A DNA stretch of 64,000 nucleotides. Source: Cerioporus squamosus. Taxonomy: Eukaryota > Basidiomycota > Agaricomycetes > Polyporales > Polyporaceae. Below, piece after piece: positions 33,971-46,226 of this stretch. Below the pieces are notes generated by a model. The model saw only the letters and a program-made list of their open reading frames with translations. It searched no databases and had not been told where the DNA came from. The translations under genes were made by a program, and so were the position numbers. Each line of letters starts with the position of its first letter. The first letter of the stretch is position 1. The DNA lies in assembly GCA_022592435.1 (NCBI GenBank), contig JABYQS010000006.1:461870-525869 (forward strand), read 5' to 3'.

Positions 33971-36900
33971 ATGGCTTCCTCTGAAATCGCGCAATGTCTG
34001 TCTGCAACGCTCTCTCCTGACACGAACACGCGCATATCGGCAGAACTCAAGCTCGGGCAACTCTTGAACGCGCCAGGCTCGTACCGCTTGCCGCCACAAG
34101 TATAGCCGCGTGAACTCACCCGCGACGCGTCCTACAGAAGCAGGATTGGCTTTATCGCAGTTGGTATTGACATCGGAGGCTGAGCTATCTCTGAGACAGA
34201 TGAGTTTGACGCGTTCTTCCTGTATCGGACGTTGCTTGATCTCTCAGCTTCCCCCAGCACTCTGCTGCAATCATACTGCGCAAATATGTCCTCGAACACT
34301 GGTCGCCATACTTCTCGCAATTCAAGGGATCTGCCCCGCCTCCTGAGGTACGTCCCCAATGACTGTGATGGATGCGTCTTCCAGCGCTGCAAGAGAGGTG
34401 GCCAAGAGAACGGCTCTCCGTCTATAGCACGCGGACCGTCGGTCGCGCCAATGAGCATACTCTGGCTCGGGTCCAAGGTCGAGTAACGATGTGGTCGACA
34501 TGCCGGTCACACGACTGTACGACCGGCGCGCCCCATCTACGTACAGAGGTGGTGGCCCACTGATCTTCTCCACGTTCCGTTCGCAGCATCGCATCCCTCA
34601 CGTCCAGGACTATGAGTTTCCAGTTGACGCTTAATCTTTGTTGTTCAGGTGAAAACCCAGATACGGCAAGCCATATTTCAGGGTCTATCAGACCCAACAC
34701 GTAAAATCCGTTCTCTCTGTGTAGGATCACTTCTGTCGTCTTCGAGTACCCAGCTCTCAATACTAGGTGTAGGCACACGTCCTCTCCTCAATAGCCAATT
34801 GTGACTGGCCCGACGAATATCCCGACTTGCTCAACTCTCTGATCGGCCTCCTCTCGTCACTCTCCCCCGACTCTGTGCATGGCGCCATGCAAGTATTCAC
34901 TGAGTTTATCAAATCCGACCTTACCGAGGATCAGATCCTTCCTGTCCTCCGACAACTCCTTCCCGTGCTCTTGAACATCCTCGGGGCTCCTGAGGTATGT
35001 TCTGTAATTGTTTAACCAGCGCATCCCTGACCATTCTATAACAGCAACATTCCGCACTCACACGCGCACGAACTCTCTCCGTCTTCCGTCAATGTGTCGA
35101 GTCGCTGTACATGGTTAAGGACCAATACCCGGACGCTGTCAAGGAAGCAACAGCGACTGTGCTGCCTGTGTGGTTAGACGCGTTCAAAACGCTCCTCAAT
35201 GTCGATCCTCGCAGCGATGTCGAGAACGCTCCGAATTGGGACGGTCTCGCTATCCGTATCCAAATCTTCAAGGTTGGGCATTTGAAACGTGCCAGAAAGG
35301 TGGAAGCTGACGTATCTATGGCATAGACCCTCGATACCATTCAAACATCCTTTCCCCGTACGCTCACGCCGTACCTCAAAGACGTTCTCTCCGCCGCACT
35401 TGTCCACCTATCCGCCCTGTACCCTACATTCACCACCTACTACTTGCAAGGCAGCGCATCTGTACCGCGGTCGAGCGAAGATGAGACGATTGAGCTGACT
35501 CACTTGGTCTGCCCAATGCTCGACTTCTTCGCGAATGTCGCGCGATCAGGCAGGGCTAAGGATTGGTTCGAGGGAAACAACCTCACTGGGCTGATTGGCG
35601 CGGTGTTCAGCTGGGTCCAAATGACAAGCGACGATGTGGGTCCAACTCGTACCTCTGCAGAGCTCTGAACTAATGCAGTGTATACAGGAAGAGGAGTGGG
35701 CCAACAACGCGAACGCGTTCGTTGCGCAAGAGTCCGACGACACGCTGTCGTACAGTGTGCGAATGGCTGGTTTCGACTTGCTCTCTGTAGGTCTCGAGCG
35801 ACATTACCACAAGTGTGCGTTCTGATAACTACGCAGGTTTTGCTCGACAGAACCACCGTTGCAACTGTGTCAACATTCCAATCAACCATCCGCCGGGTCG
35901 TGATTGAATCGGAACAGGCGCGGAATGCTGGTAGTCAAGATTGGTGGCGAGCACTTGAAGCAGCTTTGGCCGCGATTGGCTCGCAGGCGGAGGATGTTCT
36001 CGATGCGATTGACGATGAGCGCGAGTCTGGACGCGACAAGCCCATTGACATCGAAGCTCTCCTCACCAACGTCATTCCCAACTTCCTCGTTCTCTCCCGT
36101 GCGTATCGCTTCACTTCGTAAATTGGTTCGCTGGCTGACCTGTCACGATAGAGTTCCCCTTCCTCCAGGGACGAGCGTTCGTCTTCGCAAGTCAATATGC
36201 CAAGCTGCTCCCTGCACAGCTCGCAGGGCAGTACTTGGACGCTGCTGTCCAGGTGCTTGAGGCAGCAGAGGCAGGCGTACCTGTCAAGGTCTCTGCGGTG
36301 AAGGCCATCCACAAGTACGTTGCATTGCTGTCGCCTCATATCGAGCGCTAAACATGTCTTGCTATGTTCAGCTTCTGCCAGAATGTCGATGATCCTGTTG
36401 CGTTGCCATTCGCGCCACGGATCGCCAAGGATATTGGACCGTTCCTGCCAGTGACGTCCGAGGACACTCTCACGCTGGTCCTTGAGACGCTTGCAGTGAT
36501 TGTGCAGATTGACGATGGCAAGTGGATCACCGAGGACCTTGCACGCGCACTCGTCACCGCGATTCTGGAAGTATGGATGAAGAACAACAAGGACCCCATC
36601 TTCATCTCGATCATGTCGGACGTGCTCGAGTCCCTGGCGTCGTCTCCTGCTCCGGGTATCTATCACGCGGTGGTGCAGCAGGCGCTCCCGCCGCTGTCGA
36701 ACGCGATTACTACCTATGCGACGACGGACTCGTGGATCACGAGTGGCGCAATTGAGCTTGTGAACAGCCTGGTCGACGGCGCACCTGAGGGCGGCCTCGG
36801 AGATGGCTTCTTTGCTATGCTGGCACCGAATCTGTTCGCAGCACTCAACAGTACTGAGGATAGGGATGTTATCCAAGTGAGTTCATTACCCGATAACGAC

Positions 36901-38458
36901 TGACATGACGTTGGTTGACATCTATTACATAGAACGGCATTGCGGGCCTCACGCTGATCATCCGCAAAGACATCAAGCAACTCATCTCATGGAAGGATTC
37001 TGCGTCCGGGCAGTCAGGACTCGATGGCGTCCTCGGAGTCATCGCGAAGCAGCTGCAGAGCGAGGACGAGTCCGGTGGCCTGGTCATCGGCGACCTGATT
37101 ATCCATCTCTTGCGTCGAGCAGGCGAGGCTGTTCTCCCGGTTCTACCACAGTTACTGGAGGCGATGATAAGGCGAATGCGGACAGCGAAGACTGCAACGT
37201 TCCTTCAGGTATGTCTTCACGGACTGTGAGCGATCGTGACATGCTGATCGGCGCTGTAGAGCTTGATCATTCCCTTCGCATTCTTGATTCACAACCAACG
37301 GGACACCGTCCTCAATCTGCTCGAGGGGCTGTCCGTTGATGGCACTCCCGCACTAGAAATCCTCATCCGGACGTGGTGCGAGAACGCTGAGACGTTCCAA
37401 GGCTTCTGGGCACCGCGAATTAGCACGCTCGCCCTGAGTTCCCTCTTTGCAAGCGAGCGGCCAAGTCTGCAGAACGTCATCGTCAAGGGCGATCTCATCG
37501 TGAAGCCAGAGACGAAGAACGGTGAGTGTCGTGGCAAATCGGTGCTGAGCACGGCGGGCTGAAGCGCGGCATGTCCATGTCAGTGATCATGACGCGCTCG
37601 AAGACGAAGCAAAGTACGCGCGCTCTCCGTTGTGCTATGCTCACTGCCTCGGGTTACGTGACGTGAAGGATGTCATTGCTGAAACGCGTCTTGCTTGCTT
37701 GCTACAGTTCCGACCGAGTTCACTTCCGTGCCGTTCCCTGTCAAGGCGCTCAAGCTCCTCCTCCATGACCTCCAGACAGGCGGCGAGGCGGCCTCTATGG
37801 GCTTCTCAGCCAAGGACGTGTCCGAGATCGCCTCGGACGATGGGGTGAGTGCGCTTGATCCTCTTCACTCTGCACCATGTGTGCGCCCGTATGTTTTGTC
37901 CTTCCCGGCATCCCACTCTTCGTCTCCGCTCCCCCGGAGTCCCGACAGATCTCGGGTATCTCGCAGAGGGGTGCATGTTGGGTCGCCGGGATGCATCCCG
38001 TCCTACTCCGTATGCATCTCGCCCTGTTGCACTGTCTGTTCTCCATGTCCAGATCTGTGTTTGCTGACGAGGACATTATGATGTTTCTAGGACGATGAGT
38101 GGACCGAGGAAGAGCAGCTGCACCAGGGCTTCAAGGCGGACGAGTTTGCGTTCCTGTCGGAGATGCTCGGGCCCCGTGGCGTGGCGTTCGACAACGACGA
38201 CGCGCTCGAGGACAATGATGACGAAGATCTCAAGAACGACCTGTATCGACGATGGATATGCGGGTATGTCTTCTCTTTCGTTCTATGTTCTATTCCATGT
38301 GAACGCGGAGGACTGATGTGGGCGTCGGGTTGTGACAGACGCACTTGGTGACCTTCTTCAAGGAGTGCGCCGCGAGGAATACGGGGAACTTCTCTGCAGT
38401 CGTCCAGCAGCTCTCCCCTGACGAGATCGAGGTCATGCAAAAGGCAGTCAACGCGTAG
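33971..38458 (+). CDS. Importin-9 / Kap114-type karyopherin, with frame anomalies
   Basis: Seventeen exons can be traced: 33971-34099, 34138-34199, 34258-34347, 34649-34720, 34773-34994, 35045-35272, 35327-35635, 35688-35786, 35837-36098, 36152-36314, 36372-36876, 36933-37208, 37260-37521, 37584-37613, 37708-37844, 38091-38263 and 38339-38458. They amount to about 1046 residues if two one-base gaps are allowed. The N-terminal importin-beta region reads SAAIILRKYVLEHWSPYF; HEAT repeats follow, an acidic stretch (DDALEDNDDEDL) lies near the C-terminus, and the end is AHLVTFFKECAARN-like, as in importin-9. The family carries histones and ribosomal proteins into the nucleus. Three anomalies exist: exon 2 is one base out of phase, intron 2 begins AT instead of GT at 34200, and exon 16 is 173 nt where phase requires 174. 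Intron 3 is about 300 nt. Confidence 0.85.
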
Positions 38459-38711
38459 AGTCGGCGATGCAGTCAGAGTTCGGTAGGATGCAGTATCATT
38501 CAAGATGTAGTACGAGTATCACGACCATGTAGAGAGGATCTCAAAGGAACTAAGGGTTTGAGTACAATACGCGGGGACGAGATCCAAGTCGGCGCGAGCG
38601 TGTTCTATAGTACAGATGATGTTCGATAAGTGCGATAGGTGAGATAGATATCCAAAGCAAATATGCGCATGCAACGACGACCAGGCGACCTCCCAAAGGA
38701 CTGAGTTACAA
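38459..38711. terminator. Intergenic between convergent stops
   Basis: About 250 bp separates the importin stop and the RS-protein stop on the other strand. It should hold both polyadenylation regions; no specific signal is claimed. Confidence 0.35.
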
Positions 38712-40492
38712 TCAAAAGCCCTCCTTCCCCAAGTCCCACTCCCTGACGGACCCCCGCTTCTTGTACTTGATATCCAACGCGCTGACCTCCCCCGCCTTCT
38801 TCTCCTCCGCCCTGTCCCTGTCCTTGTCCTTGTCCTTCGAGATCCCCCAGCGCTCCATCGCCTTCTTGTCTTCCTTGTCCTGGCGCCGCATCCGGATGAT
38901 CTCGAGCATCGCGTCCCACCCCGCGAACTCGGCATCCGAGATGAGGCCCGTCGCAGGGATGGTCGGCGCCGCGAGCGGGGCGACGTCCAGGCGCGGGTCG
39001 TACGAGGACTCGAAGTACTTGTCCATCTTCGAAGGGAGGGCGGGGCCGGGGGATGCAGGTCCGATGGACGGAGAGCGTGAACGGGAATGGAACGTGAACG
39101 GGAGGGAGCGCGCGAGGAGTCGAGGGTGTGGGAGGAGGATGAGCCGGGCTTGGATGGGGCGGTTCGGCGGAAGACCTGTGACGCGTACGGCGGTCGCGAT
39201 CGCGTTTGCCTTCACGTTCACGTACTGGGGAGGGCGATGGTGACGTACGGCGGTGTCGTCGGCGAGAAGACTTGTAGCTGCGCTCCGGAGAACGTGAGCG
39301 AGAACGAGAACGGCTTGAGACATGGCGGGAGGACTTCCGAGGTCGGTCGGAGGAGGGTGAGGGAGAACGACCGCGCTCTGACGTGGGGGTCGGGGAACGT
39401 TCGGGGGCTTTGGACTTCGCCTTGCGCTTGAGCTGCGCTCTGAGCTCATCCTCGCGTGAGAGTGCGCCGGACGATTCTTCAGTCCCCTGGCTCGTGGATT
39501 GCTCCTGCGCAGTGTTCTCAGAACCGTGTGCGTTGACTGAGCGGGAAGGAGACGGCGTCCGGGCTCGCGAACCTCTCCCGGTATGTAGTCGGGAGGATGC
39601 ACTGGCTTGGGACGGCGAACGGCGAGAGCTGGAAGGTGACCGGTCGGAGTGCCGCCGGCGTTGGGAAGTATCTGCGCTGAGTTCCCGCCTCTTCCGCCTA
39701 TGCCTCTCTTCCTCCTCGTCGCTGCGATCGGGAGAACGGCTGCGCTTCCTGTGACTCCGGTGTCTCCTGCTACACTCCGTCTCTTCGTCATCCTCATGGC
39801 GTCTTGAATGTCTGTGGGTATCTCGCGACCTTGACCGCCTCGACCTTCTGTGACGTCCACTGTCCCTCTCCCTCTGCCCGTCAGGCGAACGAGATCGCGA
39901 ACGATGACGGTGTCGCCGCTCACGCTTCTCCGACCTCCTCTCCTTGTCGCCATCTCGGTCATCCCTCTCCCAGCTCCTCTCCCTTCGTTTGCGGTCACCA
40001 CGTCTGTCCCGGCTCCAGTTGTGCGCCCAGTCATCCCTGTCGTCTCCTCTCCGTCGCCTGAGCCTCTCCGCCTCGGCCGCCTCCTCCGCTCGGGCCCTCC
40101 TCTCTCTGCGTTCCCGCTCTTCTCGTTCCATCCGAGTTTCCTGTGCGGCGAGAGCCTGAGCGCGGAGTATGCTCTTGTTGTGGTCATCTGTGCTCCGAAT
40201 GATGGAGGACAGGAAACGTTTATTGGGCTTCGGCGCGTTGCTATCGAGGCTATTCATGTATTGTCAGTGACATGAATCTCGCGCGTTATGACACTAGGAA
40301 GACGTACTTCTTCGCCAGGTATGCGCGAATCCCGTCCTTGCCGTATCGTTCGGCCTTCTGCTTGGCCTCCTTGAGGATGAGCTCGGCGACGTGGCGGTCG
40401 AGGTCATCGTCGGTGACCGTGGGCGTGACCGAGGAGCCCATCTGCGCCCGCACCAGGTTGGAGACGACAGAAGAGAGAGTGGACTTGGACAT
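38712..40492 (-). CDS. RS-rich nuclear protein, uncharacterised, one-base frame break
   Basis: Exon 1 (40492-40308) encodes MSKSTLSSVVSNLVRAQMG and LAELILKEAKQKAERYGKDG-like helices. A 67-nt intron leads to NAPKPNKRFLSSIIRSTDDH, then a coiled, Arg/Glu-rich and finally Arg/Ser-dipeptide-rich domain. A 50-nt intron at 39225-39176 (GTACGT..CACAG) fits phase. The last part carries KMDKYFESSYDPRLDVAP, an acidic-hydrophobic WDAMLEIIRMRRQDKEDKK segment and a Lys-rich end. Exons total one base short of a multiple of three. The gap appears in an RS-coding C-run near 39.09 kb, before HSRSRSPSIGP. RS domains point to pre-mRNA splicing or nuclear speckles. I do not recognise the named family. It shares a divergent promoter with malic enzyme. 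Confidence 0.7.
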
Positions 40493-40724
40493 CGGGCATT
40501 AAGGTGGTCAATACGAAGCAGTGTAAGTATGTAACGCCACCAGCACGGCGCACATGAACGGGGTGTTTGCCCTTGTGGTGGTTGTGGCGCATCAGAGCAG
40601 ATAAGATAAGATCAGCTGTGTGAGTGCTATCGGTGACGTCTTGCGTCTCACCAGCACTCCGCGTCTCTGTCGGTGACTATTCTGAGCGGCGCGACATGCA
40701 ATCGTATCTCCCATCTCTGCCACC
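40493..40724. promoter_or_regulatory. Divergent promoter RS protein / malic enzyme
   Basis: 232 bp lie between the two opposite start codons. No clear TATA element was seen. A CACC immediately before the malic enzyme ATG gives a Kozak-like start context. Confidence 0.5.
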
Positions 40725-43281
40725 ATGTCCGACCACGAAGAACCCAAGGTTACTCACCGCGTCGCCGTGAGGGGCGAGGCCATCCTGACCAGCCCGCGTT
40801 GGAACAAAGGAACTGCATTCACTCTCGAGGAGCGCAAGGTCTTCGGGCTCACGGGACGCCTCCCTTTCCGCGTGAACACGCTCGACGAACAGTGCGATAG
40901 GGCATACGATCAGCTAGAGGCGAGGGAGGAGCCTATGCGCAAGAACACGTTCCTGCAGAGCTTGAAGGATCAGAACTGGGTCTTGTACTATGCCCTGCTT
41001 TCCAGGCACTTGACGGAGCTGATCCCAATCATATACACGCCTACCGAGGTGAGTTGCAGTTACTCTATCAGCATTGAGTCTTCTATCTTGCTTCTGTGTT
41101 CTGTCCAATGTCCAGACTCGCCAGGCTGATTCCCAGCTGAGATGTCCGTGAGGATTGCGGGGCAATGCGCCACAGCCATGACATTGAATATCTGACTTGT
41201 AGAAGGAGCATACACTTCAGCAGATCGCATCGTATTCTCCGTCCCATCGACTGACAATATTCCTTCTAGGCAGAGGCAATCGCGAATTACTCTCACCTCT
41301 TCCGTAGGAGTGAGGGTCTCTATCTGACCCTCCCCAGTCGAGACTCGATGGAGGAAGACTTCCTCGAGCAAACCAGGGGCAGACAGATAGACTTGATTGT
41401 CGTGTCAGATGCTGAGCAGATCCTCGGCATTGGCGATCAGGGTGTAGGAGTGAGTAGTTTCCACGATGACTTCATATCGCGAGGCTGACTGCACATCCAC
41501 GGCAGGGCATAGGCGTGAGTGTCCCATTTCGGCGATGCTACAGGCGATGACTCACAGAGCGGCAGATTGCCACAGCCAAATCCGCTATTTACACGTGAGT
41601 CACTGCCAAACTCGAGTGCAAGAATCCGACAGGAGCACGCTGACCTCGTATATGCAGCCTCATTGGAGGTGTGGATCCAGCGAACACCCTAAGCGCGACC
41701 CTTGATGTAGGGACGGATAATGAGAACCTTCTCAATGATCGACTATATGTGGTATGTCTTTCCATACAAGCATCCCATCAACCCTGCCTAATTGACTGTG
41801 CGTCTCAGGGATGGCCCCACAAGCGCGTACGCGGCCAGGAGTATGATGACTTCGTGGATAAGTACGGAAAAGGCTTCTTCACCGAGGGAACTGACTCACA
41901 TCCCCATATGATAGTTTCGTCCAGCTAGTCCGCAAGTATCATCCGCATTGTCTCCTGCATTTCGAAGACTTCGGCGTCAGCAATGCGAAGCGGCTGCTGG
42001 ACAAATATCGGGACAAGCACGCCGTATTCAACGACGACGTGTACGCCTTCCCTGCGAACCATGCTGCCGGTGTGAACTATATTTGACTGTTCATAGACAG
42101 GGCACCGGGGCGGTTACGCTAGCATGCATTATGTCCGCAGTGGGCGTAACGAAAACCAAGCTTGCTGAACAGCGTTTCGTGATATTTGGCGCAGGCTCTG
42201 CCGGGCTTGGTATAGCTCGTCAGCTGCGTGACGGCATCGTGACCCTCGACGGCGTGGACCAGAAGGAAGCCAACAAGAGGTTCTACCTCCTGGATCGGTA
42301 TGGTCTTATCAGGGAGTCCCTGGGCCCCGAGAAGATCCGCGAGGGCGTGCAGGAGTTCGTGCGCCCCGAGTCGGAGTGGGAGGGCGTTCCAACGAATGAC
42401 CGTGGCGAAATCGAACTTCTAGAAGTCGTAAAGAAGGTCAAGCCCACAGTTCTCATCGGGTGCTCGACACAGGCCGGCGCGTTCACGGAACAGGTCGTGA
42501 AAGAGATGGCAAAGGGCACCGGCCGCCCGATCATCCTGCCGCTGTCGAACCCGAGCAAGCTGCATGAGGTAACGCCACAAGACGCGAACGACTGGACGGA
42601 GGGGAAGGCGCTCCTCGCCACGGGAAGCCCTTTCCCGCCTTGCAAGCAGCCGAACGGCAAGGACTACATGTACGTGCTCCATTCGCTCTCGTTCCGTGAC
42701 TTGCTGGCCCGTGGGGGCGCGGTAATGACCGGTATGCGGGGAACACGAACACGAGAAGGCTGACCCGCTCCGCTCCGTCCTCAGCATTGCAGAATGCAAC
42801 AGTGAGTCGCCCGCTCCAGTGTTCCAGCGTGCTTCGTGATGACAGACATTTATTGACGGACGCGCCTTCACCCGCACTTGCACTCGCCACGCGATGCGCC
42901 TGCGCGTGTGCGTGCGTTCTATCACCGACGCGCTGATGCGGCCGCCATACACGGGCAGACGCGCTCATCTACCCTGGGCTCGGCCTCGGTGCCATGCTCT
43001 CCAAGGCGCGCTCGCTGACGGACACGATGATCATCGCCGGCGCGCGGCGGCTCGCGGAGCTCGCGCCTGCGCTGAAGGACCCTGACGATGCGCTGCTCCC
43101 CGACTTCGAGGAGGCTCCGCGCATCAACTACGAGGTCGCCGTCGCGGTCGTCGAGCAGGCCATTGAGGAGGGCAGCGCAGAAATCGACTGGAAGAAGGAG
43201 GAGGTCCGCGAGAAGGTCAAGCAGGCGCAGTGGAAGCCGGTGTATGGGACGTACATCTACGACCCGGAGGGCGAGGCGTAG
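40725..43281 (+). CDS. NAD(P)-dependent malic enzyme
   Basis: Ten exons (40725-41048, 41270-41449, 41506-41514, 41566-41594, 41658-41751, 41809-41861, 41915-42040, 42097-42669, 42785-42801, 42959-43281) join in phase to about 575 residues. Malic-domain signatures include PIIYTPTEAEAIANYSHLF, GDQGVGGIGIATAKSAIYTL and the metal-binding LLHFEDFG..FNDDVQGTGAVTL. The Rossmann domain has FVIFGAGSAGLGIA and PTVLIGCSTQAGAF. The C-terminus has IIAECNNALIYPGLGLGAM. The enzyme decarboxylates malate to pyruvate and supplies NADPH or mitochondrial pyruvate. No mitochondrial presequence is obvious, so a cytosolic form is favoured but not proven. Exon 3 is a 9-nt microexon encoding G-I-G, and exon 9 is 17 nt. 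Intron 1 is 221 nt, much longer than the others. Confidence 0.93.
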
Positions 43282-46091
43282 GCGGGGGGAGGGAAAGACA
43301 TGTCATGGTCAATGGGGCCAAGTAGGGAAGGTGAGCCGGAGCTGTGCTACGAGCGAGATGGACGGACTTGACGGGTGTTTGCGGACGCATAGAAGGGCTC
43401 GGGGAAGGGAGAACAAGGGCAGAAGCGGGGTGGTGAGTGTGTTCCATTCTGGCATACTCGGAGGCGGGCTGTCTGCATCTTCGAGGGTTCTAACGTTCAT
43501 GTCGCATATGGCAGATTGGATGTCGATTGTGCGCACAAGAGCAGACAAACGTGGATGTATTGGAGCAGTACTGTTTCCCACAACGGACAGGATATGCCAG
43601 GCAGGGCGTTTGCGCGAGCCCCTCGCGGCTCCGTCAAGCGCGGCGTGTCTGGCGTTCTGCGCTGAAGCTAGGAGGATGTGGCTAAGGAAGATCATGCCGC
43701 GGACGCCACAACGGCGCCATGTGTGTCTCGAGCGTGCGCGCAGCAGGGACTCGCCGCGGTACGTTCGCAGGGATCCTCATATCGCCCGAGGAGCTTGGAA
43801 CATAGGCCTCGCCACCCAACAAGCCACACGAACCTTCTCTTTCGAAGTCCGTGGGGGACAGACAGCCTGCACGGAATCCGGATGCTTACAGGTTAGCATG
43901 TCAATCGCCCAGATTCGAGGCTAGGATCGCGACTGACCGACGTGCCCGTGCCAAAAGCCATCTGCGCCATCTGCTGCATCTGTCAGGCGGGCTGTAGCCG
44001 GCATTAGGCTCCTCAATACAGGTACCTCGCTCTACGGTGGCATGATGATGGACGGGGCGGTCGTGCGTGGCTCAACTTTCAAGATTGGAGAGGCCGACAC
44101 AGCGCAGCCGCGTTTGGCAGGGTGCGTGCGACATGCCACATTATCCCCGGAGCCGTCGACGGAGCCTGTCTGGGATGCGAGCTTTCTGCGCGACTGCTGG
44201 CAGCGCATCATGCATGATGCATGGTGCGGTCAATAAACACGCGGTTCGTGCGTGGGTTTGACAGCGCAGGAGGCAAGACACCGGTGCGTTCGCGCTCCCG
44301 ACGCACGCGATGTGTCAGGACGGTACGGGTCGAGGGGACACGTCGGCGTGGCGGCGTGCGGCGTGCGCCCTGCTGCGACTCGACCCGGAGCGTGCGAGCA
44401 GAGCGGGCGGGTGCGGGATGCGCGTGCCTCGGCAATGTGATTCTGAATCCCTTCGGCCTGCATTTTGCGAACGGGATTTTGCCCTGCGGTTTGGGCCGCC
44501 AGCGGTCAATTGGAGAGGCAGCGGGCTGTGTCGCCGTGGTCCTGGACCCGCGGTACGTCACGTACGCGATTTGTGAGTCGGCCTCCGACACTGTGCACTG
44601 GGCGGCGTCGGCGGCGGCGATGGCCGCCCTACCGCCGCAAGGCTCAGCCGTGGTTCTGCTTCCTGGGGGACGTCAGATTGAGTCATGCAGGAAGGTGCAG
44701 TGATGACATACACACCCGGAATGGAGCGCATTGAGCGAAGAAGACGAACGGGCACCGCAACGGACGCATCCTTTCCGCCCTGCTGAAATCCTGGCAAAAT
44801 GGTAACGTTGCTTGATTCCGCCAGGTAGAATATTTTACGTTACGAGACGATAAGCCTCCAGGAAAGTCTCGTTAGGCAGGTTTGAAAGGCTTATAGACCT
44901 ATTGTGGCAAGCGTAAGGGGGTTACGTGCAATGTTTCAGAGATAGCAAAACTCTTACTTCCAGCAATCCATTTTTTATGCCTTTACTAACCCCGGAAAGG
45001 ATGCTTTCTTTGCAGTGGGGAGGATCGCTCGTTCGCAGAAGACGGAGCGTGCCCCCGGCTGGGGTTCGGGCGCGGACGTGCTGCGGCCCGGGGCGCGCTT
45101 GTTCCGTGCTGGGCTTCGCTTTTTAATTTACATACAGTACAGGGTGCAGACGTACAAGGGTGTGCTGACGTGTTCGCAGGACGCAGACGCGGCAGGCGTT
45201 GGATGAGCGTCGGGCGTCGTGCGACCTGTGGCAGTGGGATGCTGTAAGGTGCCATAATTGCAATATTGTGAAACGCAGGGGTGGATGAGCTGCATGAATA
45301 ACATTCGTGCTCGGCGTTGCGCGTGCGGGTTGCCATCCAGACGTGTTGAAACGTTGAACGCTGGCATTTGGCATTGAGCGGCACGTCGGAACAACGAGAT
45401 CCGGGGGCGCATGGCGCATGCAGGGCCGGGCGGCGGTATCCAGCGAAGGGTGGGCAAGACAATTGGGATGGGCCGGACAAGACGACGTGCCCGGAGACGA
45501 ACGAGTCAGGGGATCTGGAAATAGAAGAGGCAGATGGAGAGATGATGAGCTTGTGATGCATCTCTTGTTGTGTGAGTCGTTCTGCCGTGTTTGATCTGAC
45601 TTGGACGTTTGGCATCGATGGAGATGGACAGACTAGCACTGCGCTGGGCGCACGGACGTCGGAAAGCAAGCTTGTTTTTTGTCTGTGCACTGCGTCGGCT
45701 GCATTGCCTGCATTGATCGGATCTGGATGTGCGCAGGGGCGCGGACCGAGTGCTTTTTGTTCTCCCCTTTTGGGACGAGGTGTCATCCCGGCTAATAAGA
45801 CGTACGTGGGTGCGGTGTGCGTGCGAGGGCGAGCAGAGACACCGCGCAGAGCTGCAGAGACAGCGACAGCTCTGAGATACACAGTCTGGGTGCCCGTCGA
45901 GGAGCAGGGCGGAGGCAGAATTAGACTTCGAGGAGGACCGCAAGAAGCCGGGAGATCGGTGACTCGGCGAGCCAGATAAGGCAGGGCGAAGGCGGCGCAC
46001 TGGGAGCGAGATCCGCGGCTCGATTGGGCTGGAGACGCGCGCTGGGTGTCGTTCGCGTCTTCCGGGCGTCCTCGTCCTCTCCTCCTCCCAC
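43282..46091. other. Intergenic, 2.8 kb, no gene seen
   Basis: Mostly GC-rich with an AT-rich patch at about 44.8-45.0 kb. Long frames on both strands (up to about 400 codons on the minus strand) are Arg/Ser/Pro-biased and mirror each other, typical of non-coding GC-rich DNA. No splice-linked frame, tRNA or known repeat was recognised. Confidence 0.45.
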
Positions 46092-46120
46092 TATAAATCC
46101 CATGGCGCCCCCGTATATAA
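46092..46120 (+). promoter_or_regulatory. Two TATA motifs of F-box gene
   Basis: TATAAAT at 46092-46098 and TATATAA at 46114-46120 lie 135 and 107 nt upstream of the ATG at 46227. The interval is followed by a C/T-rich stretch typical of transcription starts in fungi. Confidence 0.5.
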
Positions 46121-46226
46121 TCCTCGCCTCTTCCTTCACGACTTTTACGACCCCGTCCCGCCCCCGCCCCCGCAGCCCCCGCCGTCCTCCGTAGTCCTCC
46201 TCGTCGTCGCCGAACGCTTGTCAATC

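Noticed and set aside
38091..38263. Alternative ending of importin by stop in exon 16/17
   Set aside because: The shifted frame would remove the conserved THLVTFFKECAARN end that lies open in the next exon; a one-base gap is more likely than a real truncation.
42041..42096. Apparent end of malic enzyme after FNDDVYAFPANHAAG
   Set aside because: This is intron read-through. Splicing GT at 42041 to AG at 42096 restores FNDDVQGTGAVTL, the conserved motif.
44800..45010. AT-rich patch as a possible origin or centromere-like segment
   Set aside because: It is only about 200 bp, has no repeat structure, and is within the normal range of compositional variation.
44986..46224. Minus-strand open frame of about 412 codons
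   Set aside because: Arg/Ser/Pro-rich low-complexity translation with matching open frames on the other strand; it covers the TATA boxes and start region of the F-box gene; no domain or splice support.
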